The translations under genes were made by a program, and so were the position numbers. DNA of 9,648 nucleotides from Pseudomonadota bacterium (lineage in GTDB: Bacteria; Bdellovibrionota_B; Oligoflexia; Oligoflexales; JAPPIL01). The stretch is from the NCBI GenBank assembly GCA_028877195.1, contig JAPPIL010000218.1:1-9648 (forward strand), written 5' to 3'. Below the pieces are notes generated by a model that saw nothing but the letters and a program-made list of their open reading frames with translations, was not told the origin of the DNA and made no database searches. Shown here piece by piece: positions 5,242-9,648 of the stretch (its first letter is position 1; each line of letters begins with the position of its first letter).

Positions 5242-7398
5242 TCAATGAAGGGTTGCCTTCTCCGTCGCCTGGCCTTTAGCAATCTTATTTGAAATTGTGG
5301 TTGTGTCTTGATCAACTGTGCTTGTTGCTGGTGCATCTACCTCCTGCCCTATCGTGTTGAAACACCTTGCTATTTTCTTAAATAGTTCATCTGCTCTGCA
5401 AAGAACTTCTTTGGGCATGTCTTTCGTATCAATGTTTGACCACCTATCTGTAATATGCTGTGCTACCTTATGTTTCCAGCCTTTAGGAAGTTCTATGTCC
5501 TTGCCTTTATTCTTGATGCGCTCTACCAAGTTATCGTTACGGTTATCTTGATTGAGTTCAACTTTAGCGCCAACAATACTCCCTAAAGCAGAGATGATTA
5601 TTTCCTCGCCGATCATATCCTCGATTTCATAATTTTTCTGACTGAAAACCTCTCCCAACATTATCACAGCATCCTTGTGTTTAGCATAGCTTGCACTGAC
5701 TAAAGTTCCTTCTTTTTTCTTTCCCTCCTTATCGCTGTCAAGTAGGACAACTGGGCGTACCCCATGGTTAAGAAATATGCTCACGTAAAAACTAACTTTG
5801 GTAGCACCGTCACATTCTGTCATATAAATACCCTCTGGCAATCCCTGCTTTCCATCCTTTTTGCAGTGTTCACTCAAAGCTTGTAAATACAGCTTGTCTG
5901 TAGCACCTTCTACCAAAAGATTTTTCTTGCTCTGAAGTAACTCCTGCATCAGGCTGTGCATCGTTGCCGATTGAATAGGAAAGATTGCTTTTATGTCTTT
6001 TTCCCAACCATCGATACTGACACTTGAGTATCCTGATTCATTGACCGTAACAGCATAAGTTCGGTCAATGTGCTTATCGTCGATCAAATACTGTGAATGC
6101 GTGGTGTAAATAATAGGATTTTTTTCTGCCAACTTATCAAAAAAAGACAAAAGTTCCTGCTGTGCTGTCGGGTGCAGATGCAAGCCTGGCTCGTCAAGTA
6201 GCAGAATTGCGTTCTTATGACCATCATCCGCTTCTGCTGAAAAAATTGTATAAAACGAGAAGAACCACTGAAAACCTTTGCTGCGCTCCTCCAACTCGAC
6301 ATACCTGTTTGTAGAACGGTCATCCGATACCCAAACCCGAAAGTAATTACCATCAGCATCATATCTAAATTTATGCTTTCTTTGCCCATACCACTTGTTA
6401 AATCTTTTTGAAGTTTTTTCTGATGCTGAGTTAAGATTTACAAAACGCAATGCTTTACGTTGCTGATCACTCTTAAGTGCGTCATCAGTTGCACCGCTTG
6501 CTGTCTCCTCACTACCTAATTCATTAATTTCTTGAGCATCAAGTTCAGCTTGCTTGAACATAGCCTTGCTCATCCGCAAGCTTTGCTCTTCTGGATTGTT
6601 GGCAAGTGCTTGACAAAACGTCGGCAGATGCACTGAACTATTCAGCAGGTCGTAGCTGTCGAAGTAAACAAAAACTGGCAACGCATCCTCTATTGCGCCG
6701 TCTAGCTGTTTTGACAGTGGCTCTGTCCTTGCTCTAGTGAGCAGGTCGTCTATTTTGCTCTGAAGATCCTGAACTGAATCAGCCATACCCTGCTGTGAGT
6801 ATTGATCGGATTCATTCCGAATTTTTTCCAGTAGAGCAATGCCACTTTCTCTATGCAAATCTTGTATACCTTTGATGTCTTCCTTGCGCTCATCTACCCA
6901 GTTTACCAAGCTCGTCAGTGTTTCTTGTATCGCATCCGTATCATCCTTAATCTTCTGCGCATCCTTTTTAAAATCATCGAGTGCCTTGTTTAGTTCATTG
7001 GTATCAATAGCGTCGTCTGGGATGTCAGGGATATACTCAAAACTAAAACTTCCATCATAATATTTTGTAGCTACTACCCTTTCTGGTATTTTATCATGGC
7101 TCATACTCTTCTTGAGTTCCGATTTAAAATCATCGGTAAGCTCAAACTCGACGCTGCACACAGGCCACTTGTTGCCGTTGTCGCGGTAATTCTCTGCAAA
7201 ACGATCGCGCGGGAACTCTGTTTGCGCATCGTAGGGTTCTTCAACTGCTGGGTTGAACTTATGCAATGCCTTCAACAAAGCACTCTTGCCCGACTCATTG
7301 CAACCAACTAGTGCTGTAACGTTTTCGGAGGTTATCCAGCTGCTATCATTGATGTTGCGGTAGTTCTGAACCCTGAATTTTATCATTTTAAGTTTCAC
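5242..7398 (-). CDS. OLD-family ABC ATPase with TOPRIM nuclease domain
   Basis: I choose the GTG at 7398-7396 because GAGAAGGA lies eight bases upstream; this gives 718 residues. A TTG at 7449 and an ATG at 7386 are alternatives. Order of parts: ATPase N-lobe with MIKFRVQNYRNI and Walker A GCNESGKS (32-39); a long charged, probably coiled-coil insertion (about 133-225); a signature-like EERSKGF (370-376); Walker B ILLLDEPG (398-405); switch His in TTHS (432-435). A TOPRIM domain follows with LLVEGATD (Glu497), the metal-binding D-x-D in LLDSDKEG (Asp554, Asp556) and a later acidic EIED (591-594). All key residues are present. The architecture is that of OLD nucleases, including Gabija GajA, which cut DNA under nucleotide control in phage defence. 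No GajB-like UvrD helicase adjoins it. It is longer than usual OLD proteins, with a Ser/Thr-rich tail. Confidence 0.87.
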   Translation of the reverse strand: MKLKMIKFRVQNYRNINDSSWITSENVTALVGCNESGKSALLKALHKFNPAVEEPYDAQTEFPRDRFAENYRDNGNKWPVCSVEFELTDDFKSELKKSMSHDKIPERVVATKYYDGSFSFEYIPDIPDDAIDTNELNKALDDFKKDAQKIKDDTDAIQETLTSLVNWVDERKEDIKGIQDLHRESGIALLEKIRNESDQYSQQGMADSVQDLQSKIDDLLTRARTEPLSKQLDGAIEDALPVFVYFDSYDLLNSSVHLPTFCQALANNPEEQSLRMSKAMFKQAELDAQEINELGSEETASGATDDALKSDQQRKALRFVNLNSASEKTSKRFNKWYGQRKHKFRYDADGNYFRVWVSDDRSTNRYVELEERSKGFQWFFSFYTIFSAEADDGHKNAILLLDEPGLHLHPTAQQELLSFFDKLAEKNPIIYTTHSQYLIDDKHIDRTYAVTVNESGYSSVSIDGWEKDIKAIFPIQSATMHSLMQELLQSKKNLLVEGATDKLYLQALSEHCKKDGKQGLPEGIYMTECDGATKVSFYVSIFLNHGVRPVVLLDSDKEGKKKEGTLVSASYAKHKDAVIMLGEVFSQKNYEIEDMIGEEIIISALGSIVGAKVELNQDNRNDNLVERIKNKGKDIELPKGWKHKVAQHITDRWSNIDTKDMPKEVLCRADELFKKIARCFNTIGQEVDAPATSTVDQDTTTISNKIAKGQATEKATLH

Positions 7399-7441
7399 GT
7401 ATAGTATCCTTCTCGGCTTGCTTGATGTGCCTTCCCTACTT

Positions 7442-7594
7442 TCAGACAAGCATTACATTCCAGAAACATGTGTTAGCACAGTCTGTGCAAAACCAAAACC
7501 CATCAAGGGTTTGCTTGGCAACAGTATGCTTGTGTGGTGGTTGACGCTCTCCCAGCTGGTCTGCTAGTCTCCTCCCAGCGGGGTTAAGCCTCAC
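7442..7594 (-). CDS. Possible 50-residue Cys-containing protein upstream of the OLD-type gene
   Basis: GTG at 7594-7592 has a well-placed GGAG (7606-7603, eight-base spacing), and the frame ends in TGA at 7444-7442, 43 bases before the chosen start of the OLD-type gene on the same strand. The N-terminal half is basic and polar (LNPAGRRLADQLGERQ), followed by HKH, then FWFCTDCANTCFW, a C-x2-C-x3-C cluster among aromatics that resembles half a zinc ribbon. It could be a small regulatory or DNA-binding partner co-transcribed with the nuclease, the surviving end of a longer Zn-ribbon protein, or chance. The frame continues upstream antisense to the TIR gene, which weakens the case. Not recognised as any named family. 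Confidence 0.33.
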   Translation of the reverse strand: MRLNPAGRRLADQLGERQPPHKHTVAKQTLDGFWFCTDCANTCFWNVMLV

Positions 7595-7630
7595 AATGAT
7601 AACTCCACAGACATGTTTAGGTATAAAATA

Positions 7631-8479
7631 ATGACTGAAAACGACAAAAACTCGCCTACAGACGGCGAACAACAAACGCCGCGTGTTTTCCTCAGCTATG
7701 CAAGCGAAGATAAGAAGCTCGCTAAGCAAGTAGCTAAAACACTTCAGGCAAAAGGTATTAAAACCTGGTTTGCTGAATGGGAAATAATCTCTGGTGATAG
7801 TATCCCCCAGAAAATCAATGAAGGCATCGAAGGCTGCACTCACTTTCTTGTGTTGTTGACTCAACAGTCAATCAAAAAGCCATGGGTAGAGGCAGAGACG
7901 AGTGCAGCTTTCTTTCGCAAGCTAGAGGGCAAATGCAGGTTTATTCCTGTTCTCCATAAGCTATCTGCAGATAAGCTTCCGCCGCTGTTACAGAGTTTGT
8001 ATTCACCAGAAATTGAATCAGGTACTGACATTGATGAGTTGGTTAGCGACATCTACGAGATAAACAAAAAACCACCGCTAGGCAAGCCGCCTGCTACAAT
8101 TTCGCAAGCACAGGAAGTTGAAACAGGTTATTCACCTGCAGTGTCGGCAGTAGCGAGATTGCTTGTCACGGAATCAAAAAACGGACTCACTTTTGACCCC
8201 CAATCGACTATAGGGGAGATTGCGACTGCCGCTGAACTTGGTGTTGCCCCCCCGAAAAAGTGGACACATTATCCAGCCTGTTTAAGAGACCTATATGCTC
8301 TTGGTGGCTCTGCTTCTGAAACTGACAAAAGAAAATTTCCAGACTGCAATCTTGCGCAAGCAAGATGGTTAACTGTTAAATTAAGACTTACTTACAACAT
8401 TTCGCACTATCTTGACCTCCCCCTTCACCCCCTCCTCCTATCACCCGCTGCACTAGCCACGCCTATCGGCGACTGTTAG
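7631..8479 (+). CDS. TIR-domain protein with IS-derived C-terminal tail
   Basis: The ATG at 7631 has AGG nine bases upstream and is preferred over the in-frame ATG at 7613; it gives 282 residues. Using that start, residues 18-25 (RVFLSYAS) open a TIR fold, with KGIKTWFAEWE (41-51), GDSIP (55-59) and a WVEAE motif (85-89) whose last Glu (89) occupies the place of the catalytic Glu of NAD-cleaving TIR enzymes such as SARM1 (WVHKE). The domain ends near residue 145. A linker leads to FDPQSTIGEIATAAEL (about 188-203), which looks like the start of a winged-helix. At residue 204 the frame enters the IS end (8245-8268) and the remaining roughly 75 residues are IS-derived or unrelated, so the natural C-terminus is lost. 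TIR proteins of this kind act as NAD-depleting effectors in phage defence; activity here is inference. Divergent from the OLD-type gene. Confidence 0.82.
   Translation: MTENDKNSPTDGEQQTPRVFLSYASEDKKLAKQVAKTLQAKGIKTWFAEWEIISGDSIPQKINEGIEGCTHFLVLLTQQSIKKPWVEAETSAAFFRKLEGKCRFIPVLHKLSADKLPPLLQSLYSPEIESGTDIDELVSDIYEINKKPPLGKPPATISQAQEVETGYSPAVSAVARLLVTESKNGLTFDPQSTIGEIATAAELGVAPPKKWTHYPACLRDLYALGGSASETDKRKFPDCNLAQARWLTVKLRLTYNISHYLDLPLHPLLLSPAALATPIGDC
8245..8268 (+). repeat. IS3-type terminal repeat, copy 4, inside the TIR frame
   Basis: tg, seven C, g, five A, gtggacaca, preceded by ggtgt. The following ttatccagcctgtttaagag (8269-8288) matches the inner side of copy 2 in inverted form, so this is a right IS end whose body would extend rightwards. 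Similarity stops near 8306, and 8307-8479 holds no recognisable transposase. Confidence 0.72.
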
Positions 8480-8480
8480 C

Positions 8481-8522
8481 CCGTAAAAATAAACGTGCCT
8501 TTGGGCACGTTTATTTTTACGG
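8481..8522. terminator. Strong bidirectional terminator hairpin
   Basis: A perfect 19-bp stem, 8481-8499 (ccgtaaaaataaacgtgcc) and 8504-8522, with a four-base loop. The A-rich and T-rich parts within the stem give T-runs on both strands. It separates the rightward TIR frame from the leftward tRNA and should stop both. Confidence 0.85.
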
Positions 8523-8525
8523 TAA

Positions 8526-8599
8526 TGGCGAAGGGGGAACTTGAATCCCCGACCTATGGATTATGAATCCATCGCTCTAACCAGCTGAGCTACCCCGCC
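8526..8599 (-). tRNA. tRNA with CAT anticodon (probably elongator tRNA-Met)
   Basis: On the minus strand the acceptor GGCGGGG (8599-8593) pairs with CTTCGCC (8533-8527, with two G-U pairs), and the discriminator A is at 8526. D-arm AGCTCAG...GAGC, anticodon stem ATGGA/TCCAT around loop TTCATAA, and T-arm GGGGA-TTCAAGT-TCCCC are all present. The CAT anticodon fits elongator Met; a minor tRNA-Ile (lysidine-modified CAT) cannot be excluded from sequence alone. The 3' CCA is not encoded (TTA follows the discriminator). The 3' end faces the accessory region. Confidence 0.9.
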
Positions 8600-8602
8600 A
8601 AA

Positions 8603-8632
8603 TTGACGGAAAGGCTATTGATATGGTTGAAT
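8603..8632 (+). promoter_or_regulatory. Possible promoter of the thiolase gene
   Basis: TTGACG (8603-8608), 18-base spacer, TTGAAT (8627-8632), about 28 bases before the ATG at 8660. It overlaps the tRNA promoter on the opposite strand. Confidence 0.38.
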
Positions 8633-8640
8633 AAAGTCAA
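8612..8640 (-). promoter_or_regulatory. Possible promoter of the tRNA
   Basis: On the minus strand TTGACT (8640-8635), 17-base spacer, TAGCCT (8617-8612), ending 12 bases before the tRNA's first base. The -10 box is weak, as is common where a strong -35 is present. Confidence 0.42.
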
Positions 8641-8659
8641 CGATTTGTTGGAGAACAAA

Positions 8660-9648
8660 ATGACTCATATAGTGTATGCGAAGAGAACCCCGATCGCTAA
8701 ATTCATGGGGTCTTTACAATCCTTGACAGCCCCGCAGATTGCTCAGCCTTTGGTCAGTGATGCGTTAAAACAATTTAACAATCATACGGTTGATGAAATA
8801 ATTATGGGGCAAGTGCTTACCGCTGGCAACAAGCAGTCCCCCGCCCGACAAGCAGCATTGTTAGGCGGGCTACCAAATTCTGTCTGCGCATTAACCATCA
8901 ACCGCGTCTGCGGCAGCGGCCTGAAGAGCGTCATGCTCGCTGACCAAGCACTAAAAAATGGCGATGCCCAAGTAATTTTTGCTGGCGGTCAAGAATGCAT
9001 GTCCTATGCCCCACATTTATTGCTGAACAGCAGAACTGGTTGGAAGTTTGGCGAAGGTAAATTGCTTGACCACATGCAGTTAGACGGTTTAACCGACGCT
9101 TATGAAAACGCCCCGATGGGTAATTACGGCGAGTTGTGTGCGAAAAAGTATGGCATCAGTCGCACCGACCAAGATGATTACGCTCTGCGCAGTTATCAGC
9201 TAGCAACCCAAAGCTGGCAGACTGGTCATTTTAGCCAAGAGGTCGTCGCAGTTGAAGTCCCGCAACGGCGTAACACCCTCACCTTCACCAAAGACGAAGA
9301 ACCTTTCGCCGTCAACCTCGATAAACTGCGAACATTGCGTCCAGCTTTTGAAACTGATGGCACGATTACCGCTGGCAACGCTTCTTCTATCAGCGATGGT
9401 GCGGCACTGCTCGTGCTCGCCCACCCAGATGTTGATTGTCCACCACTTGCTCGTATCGTCGCCCAAGCATCGCACGCCCAAGAACCCGCTTGGTTCACCA
9501 CTGCCCCCGTTGCAGCGATCAACAAGGTTTGCGCTAAAGCAAAGCTAAAGTTGCAAGATATTGGGCTGTTTGAAATCAACGAAGCTTTTGCTACCGTGCC
9601 ACTAGCTGTCAGTCGTGAGCTGAATTTAGACATGGACAAGGTAAATGT
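8660..9648 (+). CDS. Acetyl-CoA C-acetyltransferase (thiolase), C-terminus beyond window
   Basis: ATG at 8660 with GGAGA (8650-8654) at good spacing; 329 codons lie in the window, out of about 390 usual for thiolase II. The N-terminus (THIVYAKRTPIAKFMGSL) is typical, Cys84 in INRVCGSGLKS is the acyl-accepting nucleophile, GGQECMSYAPHLL (109-121) and LLDHMQLDGLTDAY follow, then the GNASSISDGAA loop and NEAFA near residue 312. The catalytic His (GHP motif) and second Cys should lie just beyond the edge. It catalyses reversible condensation or thiolysis of acetyl-CoA units in the cytosol (beta-oxidation or ketoacyl metabolism). The usual HMG in the loop region reads PMG here. It belongs to the core genome side of the tRNA and is unrelated to the island. 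Confidence 0.93.
   Translation, partial: MTHIVYAKRTPIAKFMGSLQSLTAPQIAQPLVSDALKQFNNHTVDEIIMGQVLTAGNKQSPARQAALLGGLPNSVCALTINRVCGSGLKSVMLADQALKNGDAQVIFAGGQECMSYAPHLLLNSRTGWKFGEGKLLDHMQLDGLTDAYENAPMGNYGELCAKKYGISRTDQDDYALRSYQLATQSWQTGHFSQEVVAVEVPQRRNTLTFTKDEEPFAVNLDKLRTLRPAFETDGTITAGNASSISDGAALLVLAHPDVDCPPLARIVAQASHAQEPAWFTTAPVAAINKVCAKAKLKLQDIGLFEINEAFATVPLAVSRELNLDMDKVN

Noticed and set aside
5242..7398. Assignment as Gabija GajA or as fused PARIS AriAB
   Set aside because: No UvrD-like GajB adjoins it, and the TOPRIM motifs (LLVEGATD, LLDSDKEG) look OLD-type rather than the DUF4435 type of AriB. Only the broader OLD family is supported.
7595..7864. Upstream extension of the 50-codon Cys ORF to 140 codons
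   Set aside because: This part is antisense to the well-supported TIR domain; the GTG at 7594 with GGAG is a better start.
8307..8479. Transposase body to the right of IS end copy 4
   Set aside because: No frame on either strand shows IS3 OrfA or OrfB motifs, and no opposite IS end is seen before the terminator.
8526..8599. Duplicate of the tRNA 3' end as an att site inside the window
   Set aside because: I found no second copy of the T-arm/acceptor sequence to the left within this window.
9200..9639. Long minus-strand frames across the thiolase gene
   Set aside because: Shadows of a strongly conserved thiolase coding frame.
1..9648. CRISPR array
   Set aside because: The only repeated sequence found is the IS3-type end; there are no evenly spaced short direct repeats.

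Overview
The window looks like a bacterial chromosome segment. It is moderately AT-rich by eye and fits a gammaproteobacterium best: E. coli-like sigma-70 promoters and Shine-Dalgarno sites, an IS3-family insertion-sequence end, an HI1419/HI1420-style toxin-antitoxin pair, and an ordinary thiolase beside a tRNA. The genus cannot be named from sequence alone. The right end (about 8480-9648) looks like stable core genome: a strong two-way terminator, a CAT-anticodon tRNA on the minus strand, and the first 329 codons of an acetyl-CoA acetyltransferase. Everything to the left (1-8480) is a worn accessory region.

Left to right: 1-558 holds the N-terminal part of a minus-strand lipoprotein-like membrane protein that runs off the window. 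648-989 is a 342-bp element with IS3-type inverted ends; it keeps only the last codons of a transposase plus an unrelated open frame. The right end of this element cuts into a C-terminal fragment of a DUF1998-type helicase-associated protein (994-1425). Convergent with that fragment, nine bases away, is a large RNase-H-like nuclease/SF1 helicase of the TM0106 type (3864-1435), which has lost its N-terminus exactly at another copy of the same inverted repeat (3887-3909). 3911-4170 is gene-poor. 4174-4815 is a complete RelE/HigB-type toxin-antitoxin operon with a strong promoter. 5027-5185 encodes a 52-residue peptide with a good ribosome site and a signal peptide.

5242-7398 (minus) is an OLD-type ABC ATPase-TOPRIM nuclease. 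Just upstream of it on the same strand lies a possible 50-residue cysteine-containing protein (7594-7442). Divergent from both is a TIR-domain protein (7631-8479), whose C-terminus is interrupted by the fourth copy of the IS end (8245-8268) and replaced by an IS-derived tail.

How it fits together (inference): this is a degraded anti-phage or DNA-processing island. Three of its large genes (DUF1998, TM0106 nuclease-helicase, TIR) are broken at the same IS3-type terminal sequence, which points to repeated IS insertion or recombination between IS ends. The intact parts are the toxin-antitoxin pair and the OLD-type nuclease. The divergent OLD/TIR pair, with the small cysteine ORF between them, is the best candidate for a functional or formerly functional defence unit that does not match a named system.
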